From assembly GCF_037975245.1 (NCBI RefSeq), contig NC_092573.1, positions 19,269,265-19,333,264 on the forward strand: a stretch of DNA of 64,000 nucleotides. Direction: 5' to 3'. Below are positions 1-11,757 of the stretch, piece after piece. Position 1 is the stretch's first letter; every line of letters starts with the position of its first letter. The translations under genes were made by a program, and so were the position numbers. The notes under the pieces are model-generated. The model searched no databases. It saw only the letters and a program-made list of their open reading frames with translations, and was not told the DNA's origin. This stretch comes from Apostichopus japonicus. Its lineage: Eukaryota > Echinodermata > Holothuroidea > Aspidochirotida > Stichopodidae.

Positions 1-407
1 ACCATAAACTATACAATTAAAAAAAAAAAAAACAGGTTGTGAAATGTATATTGTCTTAATAAAGTTTATTCCTTTTTTCTTTGTATTTTAAGCAGTGCAG
101 TCACAAAGATTAGTAGGCCACTTATAAACAGATAATCACTTGGCATAACAAATAATATCACATATAGTATTAATGGAATATCTTTTTTCTTCATCATTTT
201 AATTTGTTTACTTCCATTTTGACTTTCGTTGATTTCGTGTGTTCGGACATGTAACTGTACCTGAAACACAAAGACCTCAGTTGTTGTCAAAATGTGTCAA
301 TACCTAAGCATTTAACATTCCTTTTGGAATCTAAATTATCTGGTTTACCGCACCTAACCACCCCCCCCCCCCCTCGTTCCTCGCACTTCGCTCTACCTTT
401 GAGAAAA
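1..407. other. Non-coding AT-rich DNA ending in a poly(C) run
   Basis: No gene is supported. There is an A-run near the left edge and a C13 homopolymer at 361-373. Relative to the minus-strand repeat at 408-591, this run reads as poly(G) lying just beyond its 3' end. The small open frames on both strands at 287-497 are shadows of that repeat. Confidence 0.6.
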
Positions 408-591
408 GTCACCCAGGAAATAACATGGGCACGAATAACCAAACAACGAACCAACTGGTCCGCTCTCAACCCTAGTCCCCTTGCATCGAGACTGTGACTG
501 TATGATCATCTTCATGTGTGTATCACGATTCCCCTAGAAGGGGAACATAATGCTATGCACATGATATTAGCCAAAATGCCGAGAAGCAAAT
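408..591 (-). repeat. U2 snRNA-headed SINE-like repeat, diverged copy
   Basis: Read on the minus strand from 591, the first 30 or so bases follow the 5' end of U2 snRNA (GCTTCTCGG, TTTTGGCTAA, then ATCATG). After that the sequence departs from U2 but matches the copy at 27135-27317 along its whole length. Shared blocks include ACAGTCACAGTC, GATGCAAGGGGACT and TTCCTGGGTGAC. The long U2 Sm/stem-loop III-IV region is absent, so this is not a working U2 gene. The middle can form a stem around the loop GATGCAAG, and the 3' end carries a shorter hairpin around CCCA and TGGG. Kojima described SINEs with snRNA-derived heads in crocodilians (SINEU), which makes a SINE reading reasonable. The family assignment is inference. 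Confidence 0.75.
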
Positions 592-1637
592 GTTGTTAAA
601 GCGGTTCCGTATTTTTCTGACACTTCCAAATTATTTTTAGTTGTAAATAAGGGAATAAAATAGGACTATGTTGGATGACCGGCAACCATGTTTCTTCTAC
701 ACCAGCATATTGGAGTGAACCTGGGGGAGGGGGAGGGGGGTGGGTGGCTTTCACTGTAGCATTTTTCTGTAGCCTATCGCATCACGGTATGTATGTGTGA
801 ATCAGGTTGTTGTGTTCGATATTGTACTGTCGTCAACAATATCTAAGTTGAAACATTGTGACGTCACACAATGACAGATTGTGATGTCATACCAAAGTAT
901 GACTTATCACTATTAAATTTAAATAATAAATTAGCATGATTATTAATAGTTATGATAGCCCCTTCCTTCTGGGGAAATTAGGGGGAATTATTCTGATTCT
1001 TTTGAGGTATTCTAAATTTGTTCCAGGTAAAAAGATTGAGGTTAAGATTGAAAGCAGGGCAAATGACCTAGCCTATATTATATATGGAACACATTTAGTA
1101 TTGTATAGTATATAAATACATGGATCATTACGGCGTTCATCACGCAGTGAAAGCACTGGGACATATTTACACGGTGAAAGTTGGCCATTTCTCAGAGATC
1201 TATGAGATAGGCCACATAATATAGTTGTAGCTTTGGTAAAGGCCTCTGTCGTGGTATTACAATGTCACAGAAAACACTTTTTCCGCCTCTCCCAAACCTG
1301 ACATATTTTAGAAATTGGAGGCACCAATGAAGGGCTTTCGAGGTATCAATTGCAGTATACCCCATCCCCGATGGCGAAACACACCATGCATCCGAGGAGC
1401 ATGCCTGACTCAGCTGTCATATCACGCTGTGAGTTGGAAGGTCATTGGCCTGGCGAAGATAAACATGCATAGCGTCCTCTAATTTCATTTCAGTTACGAC
1501 CTTTAGTGACATTTAATCCGAACACAATGCCCAATATGTATAATATGTATAATATGTATTAGCCCTACCAAGTATCATTACGGTAAGTTCTTTAATAAGA
1601 ACTATATGTTAAAGGTACACATAGAACTATAATGAAG
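592..1637. other. Non-coding DNA, no gene seen
   Basis: Contains a G-rich tract at about 721-748 and a short cluster of palindromic CRE-like sites (GTGACGTCAC near 859 and GTGATGTCAT near 880). CRE-like palindromes recur in repeats of this window, so they are not taken as regulatory sites. Short tandem TATAATATG units occur near 1536-1558. Confidence 0.5.
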
Positions 1638-1645
1638 ATATATAT

Positions 1646-1707
<62 letters not shown>
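1638..1707. repeat. (TA)n microsatellite
   Basis: Nearly pure alternating TA with a few GATA interruptions at the left edge. Confidence 0.95.
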
Positions 1708-1709
<2 letters not shown>

Positions 1710-2659
1710 TTGTACTGGATAAGTTCAACACAATTTCTATCCTACTAATCACAGTACAATATTTCGTATCGTCTGACAGTTGTGACAATACTCAAAATAT
1801 GAATAACTTTTAAAGGTTTTCAGTCGATGAAAAACACAAAACAATATATATTTAAATATATTTTGAGAATTTCATCTTCAGTGAGTTATGTTGCATTGAT
1901 TGTTTTTATTATTTTCCATATTTTTCTATGATCGCGTTATTGAATGTAATTTTTTGCTTTAAATGACTCGATCAAGGTTAAGGATGGCTACATGTTGCGT
2001 TGACTATATAATTCTCATATGGATTGAGAAGAATAATAGTGTTATACCAGAAAGACTCACAACTGGATTCTGTCTATGACATACATAGCGTAAGTCAGAG
2101 CCGTAAATAGAGAGGTTTGGGATAAGTTTACGAAGGACGCCATCTTAGAGGACGCTCTTTCAATTAATTTCACAGTATACCATAAATTGTCAACAAATTC
2201 GTTCGCACTTTTGAAATCGAGTTTGTTGCAAGTTAAAAACCGAAACATGCGTACAAAATAAGACGATAAATTACATGTATATTTTTGTTGTTGAACGAAA
2301 GACATGAATATTAACGAGAAGAAGTTGATAAAGTTAAATTGTAATTTTCAAGTACAGATTCATACAGCTCTTAGGCCTGCGTTTCTCCAAGAGGTGGGAA
2401 AGTACAACACTGAGTAATTAGATCATAATCACTGATAGTGCTATGAGTGTGAGGAGGCAGGTATGTAAGCAGCAATATAAATAAACAAATAAAACGCCGA
2501 ATTATGAATTTGAATATCAGTTATTTACCGATCTAAAGGCTATAACCAACTAACAAGAGGATAACTATAAACTGACTGCAACATACATTATGTTTCTTTC
2601 GGAGAAATAAAATACAAATAAGAAAAAGGGGAATAGGCAAATGAAATCTTGCATCCATT

Positions 2660-2790
2660 AGACAATTATTTTGGTTGCATATTCAGAACGAGTAACGGAG
2701 ATTATTTCATATTATGACGTCATGTATAAATATAGCAGATGAAACTTGTATGATTGAACGAAGGAATATTGACATTTTCAATCTATGTTT
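2660..2790 (+). repeat. Left arm of a 130-bp inverted repeat pair
   Basis: This segment, from AGACAATTATTTTGGTTGCA to AATCTATGTT, reappears as its reverse complement at 5656-5787. The identity visible by eye is high but broken by small indels. Shared blocks include TTGGTTGCATATTCAG, TTATTTCATATTATGACGTC and GATTGAACGAAGGAAT. It is either one end of a roughly 3.1-kb element with long terminal inverted repeats or two opposed copies of a dispersed repeat. No target duplication was found at the outer edges, so the second reading is equally good. Confidence 0.7.
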
Positions 2791-5655
2791 CTCGTTATAC
2801 ACATCCAAATTTGATAGGTACATGGATGTCAACGAAACTGTATTAAACATAGCCTATCACTGATATGTGAACAACAGCTGTTGCTTAGTTATCATTTTTC
2901 TCGCGGAATTGGGCCAATAAATGATAAAATGGTTAAAAAATACAACGCTTTATGGTCAATTACTTAGTGTATGGTAAGCAGTAAAGCCTGCAGATATACG
3001 TTCTGTATCATTCCTGTTCCTTTTTTTGTCTTTATCTCACAGATTAATGGCGATAAAATTCTTAATTAGTTGTAGAGTCATCTAAAAGAGCGTCTAATTA
3101 TTGTAGCCGATCTTACGAAAGAGATGTTTTGCGGTTCCTGTTCTTTCTGTCTTGGTTTGCTTATAGCAAAGGTTTGTCAATATAGACCTTAACTGGTTAA
3201 GTAATCACATCGGAGAAACTGAACCTTCGAAAACAGAAATCACTGTGGACAAAAGCATCGAGTCCCACTTAGCATTTTTAGTATCCTAGTAACCACTTGT
3301 AACCAGCGATTTAATGGGAAGGTGTAAGAGTAAATAAAATCTGGCCATGTGGTCACTCTTTTGTTGGTCTAAAACGAACGCAACTATGAAAGGCTCCCAT
3401 AGTACAACAAAGTCACAAAGTCAACATAAACCTGTATAGCAGTGTCAGTCTCGTCGCTATAGGGAATGCCTGTACTGTTTGACATAAGTTGGATATTGCG
3501 AATGAGCCTGACAAAAGTTGAAAGACCAACTGTCGACTAATCGAAATATAGCATATTATATATATACATACATACATTCATATATATATGGTTTTGGTAG
3601 TTAGTTGGAACGCACAATGATTCAATGTGGCAGATAGACCATTCGTTCTACACCTTCTCCCCCCTCCCCCCAAACCCCCTCCTTTTCCCGAGAACGAGGT
3701 ATTGTTATAATATCACTTTCTGCAAAGGAATTACATATACTCCACCATAACCCTCCCCCACTAATCTAAGGCCAAATCACCCCTCCCCCACCTCTGGCCC
3801 TCCCGTCGTGTGCTAAAATGGACTTTCCCTTTACACTTATGATATACCGACTTTATTGGAAGTTGATTAGACTAAACACAACAACATTACTTACTCATGT
3901 ATTCAAAATCAATCTATACACTAAAATCTTCTGTGAACTTTAAATGTCGATAAACATATCAGAACTTTACAGTACTTTTTATGTGTGTGTGTTTTGTAAT
4001 ATTGTACTCATTTATGTTCTTAAGAATCCATTGTAGATCATTCCTTTTCGATTTTTTTATAGTTCTTTTTTTTTCTTTCGAAAATTGGTCGTTCAAAATA
4101 ATCTTGAACGTCTGTTTACAGCAAACTTGGAACAGACCATCTATTTTGTTTTCATCCTCCTTGGCAAAATGTCGTCTTTTTTTCTCATTCATTCTCCAAT
4201 TTCGTAGCTATCAATTGATGTCTCACTAAGGCATGTCTTCGAAGACACTGAATGTCCCTATGGACAGGTACAGTTACAGACTCGTGGGATGACACCCAGA
4301 TACTGAAGACGCGTGTTTAAGATTCGTGTTTCAAAATATGGCCTCCATCCATGAATTAAAAAAAAAGTCACAGGAAATGTCGATGCTTCGTACAAGTAAC
4401 TCTCTCTTTCTCTTTCCTAGAGTATATATACTATACAGCTGAACTGAAATAATTACACATGATTTCAAATCGACAGAACTGACTTTTATTAACTGTGGAA
4501 AATAAATAAGACCACTTTTGCATGTTATATTACCTAATAAATTTGTCTATGATGGCTGCAGGTACATCAAAATGGATACCACAGAAAGTGTATTCTTAAT
4601 TTTATTTTTCTTACCCACCTTACTATCCTAAAGTCCAATACAATATACCATACACAACTTATATTGGTATATGTTGGTAGATTTAAGTCCTATAATTGAT
4701 ATACACACACATATATATATATATATATATTAACAGAATAAAATGTAAAGGCACCATCCAACCACAGACGGTCACCCCCCCCCCCAAGTCAACCCACATC
4801 GGCAAAAGGTCACTCAAGTGCCAAATCTCCACCTCCCCTCTATGGCATAAATGCAACCCTTTTATTTTCATGGGGGCATCTTGTATCTCGCATCTCGTCT
4901 ATATATGACGTCACGGTACCGCCCACAAGTTTTTAAGAAGTACGGAGGCTTGTGTGAACCATATGCCATTTTTGTCAACATTTAAACATGGGATGCCCTA
5001 CCCTGCAGGGGATCCCCGCTCAAAGACCATTGCGATTCGATTTCGATGCTTGGAACAGATTTATAAAATTGTATTTTTAAATTCTTCACTTTAATTTCCC
5101 TATAGATATGATAGATCAGATGATGGAATCACTGTATATTGTTCAATAAGATAATGACGGGTGATTTGTCCCGCCAGCGTAATTTCCATGTACCATCCGG
5201 CAGCCACGCACCAACCATCCGGCACCCACCCACCCACCCACCGACCAACCATTCGGCACCACCTGGTACCACCCATCCGCCACCCACCGCCATCCAACCA
5301 CCACACATCCTAAAGCATACACGTACTTTCAAAGCCAAGTCATAAAACTCACACTAAATAAGACTCGAATACATTTGTAACGTCTCACGTAACATTTAAA
5401 TAATGAAGTTACTTGAGTCACTTGACTCGAAACAAGTCATTTTTCATGGAAAGTCACTGGCGTGGAGTGAAACGTTACAACACTCTTATGAAGTGATGGC
5501 AGCTATAGCATCAAAGGGACTAGTAGATAAGGACATGCCTTTTTTTGAGGAAAGTCAGAGGTTATAAATCTACATAGCTGTTTCCAATTTCAGTCTTAAA
5601 GCCATCATCATTCCTACCTAGCCCAGTAGTTTTTTTCCCAAATTTGGTCGTTTGT
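2791..5655. other. Non-coding interval between inverted repeat arms
   Basis: No transposase or other recognisable coding sequence lies here; the longest frames are about 80 codons and low complexity. It holds a C-rich stretch at 3656-3800, short (TA)n tracts near 3557-3590 and 4710-4730, a poly(C) run near 4776-4786 and a CCACCCAC/CCATCCGGC-type degenerate tandem at about 5190-5310. Open frames in these stretches reflect the repeats. Confidence 0.5.
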
Positions 5656-5787
5656 AACATAGATTGAAAAATATCAAAATTCCTTCGTTCAATCATGCAA
5701 GTTTGATCCGCTTTATTTATGTATGACGTCATAATATGAAATAATATCTAATATACTGTCTGAATATGCAACCAAAATGATTGTCTG
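5656..5787 (-). repeat. Right arm of the inverted repeat pair
   Basis: Reverse-complement partner of 2660-2790, sharing the CRE-like palindrome TGACGTCATAATATGAAA and the block ATTCCTTCGTTCAATCAT. It is less diverged in the centre than at the edges. Confidence 0.7.
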
Positions 5788-6773
5788 ATGATGTATTACT
5801 TTACTAACCTCTTCTCTATTGTTGTTTGTTTGTTTTTCTTCAGAGGGAATGTAATAACACTGTAAGCTTATATATTTATCCTGGCTGTTTTAGTTGGTTA
5901 GCCTTTAGATCTTTCACTCACACTTTCACTGCTTTTCATAATATCAACTTTACTGCTCCATTTAAAAAACCATTAAAAATCGAGAACAGTTTCGATGAAG
6001 ACACCGATTAAAATTTTAAATTAATCTTAGTGTAGCTTGTGTCAAAAATACCAGAGAATAGCCAATGACCCCATTCAAGGGTGTAACACGAAGACCGTGT
6101 TTTATCGTTTGTTTCTAATCGGAGTTACGAGCAACCGCTTTTGCAATGTCCGTCCTTTCCTCTTATCTTCCCACCCCTCCCACCCTCCCACCCCTCCCAC
6201 CCCTTCCACCCTCACACCCCTCCCAACCCTGTCCCGGTCATCTCTCTCCACCCACCCAACCCCCTCTCTCTTTCTCTTTATTCCCATCTTTACGGCAGTG
6301 CATATAGCCAGTTAGCAGTCGTTTTAAGTTAATAATCCTTTCCATTTGGCTGGAGCAAATGTCTTCCCCCTTTACACACACACACACACCTCTACTCTTT
6401 CTGCAGACTTGATACAAGATATCTTACAACTTACTTCTTCACTTTTATAGGGTTGCCGATATATACCACAGGTAACAAATCATTGTGACAGTTACGAGAA
6501 ACCAGATTTTGTCAAAATATGCGAAACATCAATCTTTCAAGAGAGTATTTGGAGAATGAAAAAGGTAAAAAGAAAAGAAAGAAAGGGGAAAAAAAGAGAC
6601 GGTTCCAACAGAAAACATACAGATAAAAAGATGTTTTCACGGTCGAATGGCAGTACGAAATACTGTTTTTCAATCTGGGTGAGTTAACATCTGCAAAAAT
6701 AAATGAAAATTGTTGCTTGGATCAACCTTTATAATTTGAGAAAGCTATAAACCATGATAAACGAGTTCTTGTT
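5788..6773. other. Non-coding DNA with a C-rich minisatellite
   Basis: A degenerate CCCACCCCTCC tandem occupies about 6168-6260 and accounts for the proline/serine-rich open frames there. A polypyrimidine tract and AG at about 5820-5842 look like a splice acceptor, but no exon could be built on it. A (CA)n tract sits near 6373-6388. Confidence 0.5.
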
Positions 6774-7118
6774 TCGAAAGGGCATTCTGTATCTACGGTA
6801 ATAAAATCAATGACCGTGACATCTATAGCATCGAAACTACAAGGAACATTACAAGACTAAAGGTTACAGTATTATATCATACATCAGTATAGGATGTGGA
6901 CATATATAGTATATATGTATACGGTAACTAGGTGTAGGCTACACCTATGTACAATGTAGCATATCACGCTATTGTGCTTCGAAAGGGCAGTCTGTATCTA
7001 TACGGTAATAAAATCAATGACCCTGACATCTACAGCATCGAAACTATATATACAAGAAACGTATACCATACTAACGGTTTTTATGGCCTACAGTATTATA
7101 TCATACAGCAGTATAGGT
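6774..7118 (+). repeat. Local direct duplication of about 130-150 bp
   Basis: 6774-6893 and 6976-7118 are diverged copies. Both run TTCGAAAGGGCA, TCTGTATCTA, CGGTAATAAAATCAATGACC, ACATCTA, AGCATCGAAACTA and then TACAGTATTATATCATACA. The copies are separated by about 80 bp and differ by point changes and small insertions, including an extra ACGGTTTTTATGGCC-type block in the second. It is a tandem or near-tandem segmental duplication and continues into a TATAGGCTATAGCC-rich palindromic stretch to about 7165. Confidence 0.8.
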
Positions 7119-7264
7119 TATATATACAAATATAGGCTATAGGCTATAGCCTATAGGTGTAGGCTATAGGTATGTACATTGTATCATACATTTGTGCAAT
7201 ATAGGCTCACTTGAACATTTCAGTATTTATCTCAAAGTTTAACCTGCAGTGTTTTGTTTTACAG

Positions 7265-7411
7265 ATTCCAAGAAGGATTTTCCCTGCACTTTGTACTCCT
7301 TCGATTTGCAAGAAATTGAGGAAAGTCACATTGAGGAGAAAAACGGTTGGCAACAACTTTGTATGGTTTGAGCATCATGATCGCAAAAGCTGGTATTTTT
7401 GTACATTTGTG
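7265..7411 (+). CDS. Candidate internal exon, product unknown
   Basis: A 147-bp interval sits exactly between a good acceptor (TTTTGTTTTACAG ending at 7264) and a near-consensus donor (G/GTGAGT starting at 7412). The frame starting at its first base is open throughout, giving 49 codons with symmetrical 0-0 phase. The other two forward frames contain stops. The peptide begins IPRRIFPALCTPSICKK and ends FEHHDRKSWYFCTFV. It is basic in the middle and has three cysteines. I do not recognise a domain. The frame remains open past the donor to 7444, so openness alone is weak evidence. No partner exon in matching phase was found within the window. A chance match of splice signals is quite possible. 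Confidence 0.3.
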
Positions 7412-7444
7412 GTGAGTAGCCCTACCGATGATGTTTACAGATGA

Positions 7445-10400
7445 TATGCAGGTGCCCCCTCCCTCATCCTATGGTTTGATTTAAATACAGTTTATTTATT
7501 TCAGAAATTTCAAATTGACGTCATCTAAAAGCCGGTCATCCAACACTGTATCGACAGTCGTATCCTTTTTACTTTCTTCAGCGGTTTGATTTTTGCTTTT
7601 CTATAAAAGGTTCTTTTTCCTAACTAAAAATAATCTCCGTCTCTATATGAGGTAATTTAAGAAATTATTCGATAACATATAAGGGTGTGGGTCAACATAT
7701 AGGCTGGATAATAAGAAAAATTAATATTTACATTTTCTCTGTAACTGAGCGTTTGCAATTGACATCACAGATGTGACAACCTAGATTTTTCTGATGAACG
7801 TCTTCTAATTTAATGTTTGCTGCAAGCAAATGCTCTTCAAAGTCCCGCATTTGCTTTAAACAAAGGGCTTCCAGGCCTATCATTATAGTTACTTGTACCT
7901 TTAAACCCAGAACTGGACAAATCCCCACGTTCAACCTCCACTCTAACTCAAGGACCCTCCACACACCCCGCGCCAGCGGCTGCTATGGATTTCCTGATTG
8001 GCAGTCAATACATTAAGCTCATCGACAATTTCTCTTCCGCCCCCCAAATACCCCCATTACATCCCACACTTTATCCCTGCATAACAAATCCCACAAGCCT
8101 ATATTGTTTGGGACATGTGCAATCAATTGTTTTCCTTGTTAGCATAACTATATCTGTTTACTACGGTATTTAATTTCAACGATTACTGGATATAAACCAT
8201 CTCGCTATATAGTATAAAGAATGTTTGTAGGGCCAGAAGGTAAGAAATGGCGTCGAGGAATGATAATGGTTTATTTACAAAGCTTAAAATATGTAGTCTG
8301 CCAAACAGATGTTAAACACCGCACTCACCAAGTGACGCTTAAGCCACGTCTTTCAGCATATATCCCACGAAACCTTTTTCGCCATCATTTGGCAATGCCT
8401 TGAACGTTAACGCGAGATGCCTCATGGGAAATTCAAAGAATGTATAATCAAAGGTATTGCAAACCATTTATTCAACGCTTTTGAAACTGCTAGTATATGA
8501 TTAGGCTATACTGCAGCTTGAGTTTCAAAATATAAGATGGACCTAATTATGACTTTCTGGTGTAACCACCAAAAGAGCACGTACACAATTTTCAGTTGCT
8601 TTGGGCTAGTAACGCTGAAGTCTTTTCTCCCTTCTTACTTTCTTACTCTCTTTGCTTCCTTCTTTCTTCCCTTCATTTTTCCTCCCTTCCCCTTTTCCTT
8701 CTTTTTGATCAATATCTCAGTTGATTTTTCTTTAAAAGTGCCTTATTTTGACTTGTTTGCACACTGACCCTAGCTAGCCACTTTCACGTCAAGAGATGTC
8801 AATCAAGGCCGAATAACAATTTCCCGGTTGATTCATTTTCGCGCCTAAAGTTAGTCATTTCTGTTGACAACTTAAATACGACACTGCTGCGGTTCTTGCC
8901 TAGATGTATTATTATATCCCCTCCCAACATATGCGCGTTTGAACTTGACAGGCCAAAATGGGTAAAAGAAGATAAGTGGAGGAGGATATTATATATGACT
9001 GTACTACCTCACTTATTCAGGGATCGTTAGGCTTCGAAGCAATTTTTTTTTTATTTGAACAACTGCTATAGCTTTTACCACATAGTATAGATTTTTAAAG
9101 TGGTATTAGGACAGAAAGGGGGTGGGTTACTTCTATCCGAAAAGTTCCTGTCTACCAACCACCACCTGCATTTCGCCCCATCTCTTACGAAAACCGCCGA
9201 CACAATAAAACCAAATGAGTGAACGTATTGGTCTAAAAGCATATGGTCAATTTATCATTGTGTGCTTTGGATGAACCCAAACAATACACATTTATTACCC
9301 CCTCCCCCCTCCCAACCTACCCCACTTTTCCTCGTACATAATTTGTACTGACTAATTTGTTTCATTTTCAATATTAAAATTGTCGAATGTAGTTCCGCAT
9401 ACATCTCGAGTGCGCTCAAGAACAAACGTATATTGATTGTATGTAATTTTTTGTACATCTTTTAAGTTGATCAAATATCATGTGAGCAATACGGCGTTGA
9501 CTGTTACGCTATTGACCTATAGGCCAACACGATGTGCCGGCTGATATGTGAGTCAATATTATCGAAATGTTAGTTGCAACATCTTATTCCGATACCCTTT
9601 TTCATTGTTAATATTAAAAGGTGCTGAGGGTACAACTACTATTCTGGTTCTTACCCCTCCCCTTCCCCTTATTCTTCCATCACCATTGTGAGGGTCTCAT
9701 TACATCCATCTACACGAACATGTTCGTCAAGCTACATTTGTTGTATACCCGCTCCCATTAGTCAAATCAAGTACCTGGTACAAAATGACTCAAACTTATA
9801 ACCCACCCCCTTCCTCCCCCGCCTCGCCATTCCTCCCAACACCCCCTTCCCATGGGCGTTGAATTAAACAGACGCAAATGCTTGATTAAAATGAAAATAT
9901 GGAAGGTTGGTTTTGTAACAGATTCGGTTGCCCCCCCCCTCCCCACCCCTCCCTCCCTCTCAAAATACCTGTGATGTAACGCATTAACCCAATACTAGAG
10001 AGATCCTCTATATCTGTCTATGACGTCTTCTCTCCCAACAAAGTTGATGCAATCCACAGTAACCTCCCTTCTTCCCCTTCATGACAATAACAATTATCAG
10101 TGCATTGTTTTACCAGCAAACAAGATTGTAGGACCTTTATATAAAATGTACATGCATATGCCTATACATGTCAAATTCTGATTCACTACTAAAGTTGGTA
10201 GCCTATAATTTGGTCTTAGAAAAGTAACAAAAAGCCCTCTGCCCAAGCGTTTTGTTCTGACACAATATACATGCAATAAAACTATTGCACGTTAACCCCA
10301 TCCTCGAAGGGCCCTACTTGCGTGACCGAGAAACGGGTCCCGTTACAAATAGGGGCCATCTGCTTTTAACTTAGAGACTTCATAGGTCTCTTTAACCTAT

Positions 10401-11403
10401 ACACGTATATACGACGCCATGCCATACACCCCTGTCTACAGGTTTAAATAATCACTCAACAATTCCTACGTCATGTTTTGTCGTCAGTTAAGTTTAACTA
10501 ACACGCCAGCTTTCAGGTATGTGTGTGCGCTTGTGTGTGGTGTGTGTTTGATTGGACTTCGGTTTGGGTAATAAAACAAGCTGTTAACCTTTTTATCTAT
10601 AATTATTGCGGACAATTAATTGCTCTGGAGGACTAATGCGGATATTTTATCAATGATAAGAACCTATAATGAGGAGGCTCAAACACCTTTTTCAAGTTCA
10701 AAGCCATCAATACATTACTTTGTAGATCATACGATTTTCTTTTCTGGAGAGAGAGAGAGAGAGAGGGGGGGGGGGCGGAGGATCGGAGGTGTATAGCTTT
10801 GTTTTTTCTTGCTATTTGTTGCTTTGGAAAAGAACCTTAAATTTACTTTTGTGAAAAGGTGTACCGTAATTAAATTGCTAATCAACGTGATTAATGGTCT
10901 CCATGAAAAGGGGAAGTGTCCATTACTTAACTTAAAGAACTTAACCTTATCTAATTTTAAGATTAATGAGTAATAAAATTACTGCTATTTTTACCTGTAA
11001 GTATTAATTTGTAGACAGTGTATCATCTTGAGCTAGTCTTAATTGGATCATAAAGATGGGAACGTATACTCCATTAACTGGATCAATAAATTATAATAAA
11101 CTGTTATAAGAACCATGCGGACCGACTGCTATAGAATGCCGTTTGTATATGCATTTTATGACACCAAATTGCACGTATCATAAATTTATTACATCTGTGA
11201 ACAGCAACACTATGACAGAATTTATGTTTTTTATTCATCATGCAACCAGGGGCGTCGATAGCTAGATTGGGACCCGGGAATAAAAATGTCAACGGGCCCC
11301 GTTATTTATTTATTTTTTCGTCATTTCTTCTCAGGTAAATTATGAATATGAAATACATTCTTTTATCTCATATTTCCCTGCCCCCCTTATTGTCACTCCT
11401 ATA
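7445..11403. other. Long non-coding stretch, no gene seen
   Basis: Read on both strands, this region shows only short frames. Landmarks are C-rich tracts near 9298-9330, 9800-9855 and 9930-9960, a pyrimidine stretch at about 8625-8705, and a (GA)n tract running into G10 at 10746-10776. At 11247 there is a hAT-terminus-like CAGGGGCGTC that lacks a visible partner or target duplication. The rest is unremarkable AT-rich sequence. Confidence 0.5.
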
Positions 11404-11749
11404 CAGTGGCGGCGCTACGAGGGACATTAGGGGGAAATGTCCCTACATTTTCCCCTTTCCCTCTAGTTGCCCCCCCCCCCCCTCAACCAATCAGATCTGC
11501 TACTGATCCAAAATAGCCTATATAGAACTAGGCTCATCGTTTGTATTAGAAACAGCTTCCAAATGCAATTGATTAATGTGAAAAATTTTCAAAATATAAA
11601 ATCATTTTGCGTCTAAGTCAATTCCCAAAGGGGAGAGGGAACCCCTCCCCAATATAAGTGTTACATATTTTGTCTCCTCCCCACAACCAAAAAATATGAC
11701 TCGCCCCCCTAGTTGCCTCCCCCCCCCCCCCAGGTAGCCTTGGATGGTG
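11404..11749. mobile_element. Non-autonomous hAT-like element, 346 bp, with 8-bp TSD
   Basis: The 8 bp on the left (CTCCTATA, 11396-11403) recur exactly on the right (11750-11757), which is the duplication length typical of hAT transposons. The left end begins CAGTGGCGGCGCTACGAGGG. The reverse complement of the right end begins CACCATCCAAGGCTACCTGG. The two share the outer CA and an offset GGCTAC/GCGCTAC plus GGG block, so the terminal repeats are degenerate. Sixteen bases inside the left end is a perfect 9-bp stem (AGGGACATT with AATGTCCCT, 11420-11444, 7-nt loop). Two poly(C) runs lie inside. There is no coding capacity, so mobility would need a transposase supplied from elsewhere. Confidence 0.75.
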
Positions 11750-11757
11750 CTCCTATA

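Noticed and set aside
408-591. Functional U2 snRNA gene
   Set aside because: Only the 5' head matches U2; the canonical Sm region and stem-loops III-IV are absent, and the body is shared with another repeat copy.
859-890. CRE-like palindromes as a promoter
   Set aside because: The same TGACGTCA/TGATGTCAT motifs recur within dispersed repeats here, and no gene start is nearby.
5843-5860. 18-nt micro-exon between a strong acceptor and GTAAGC
   Set aside because: Such short acceptor-donor pairs are common by chance and there is no flanking coding sequence.
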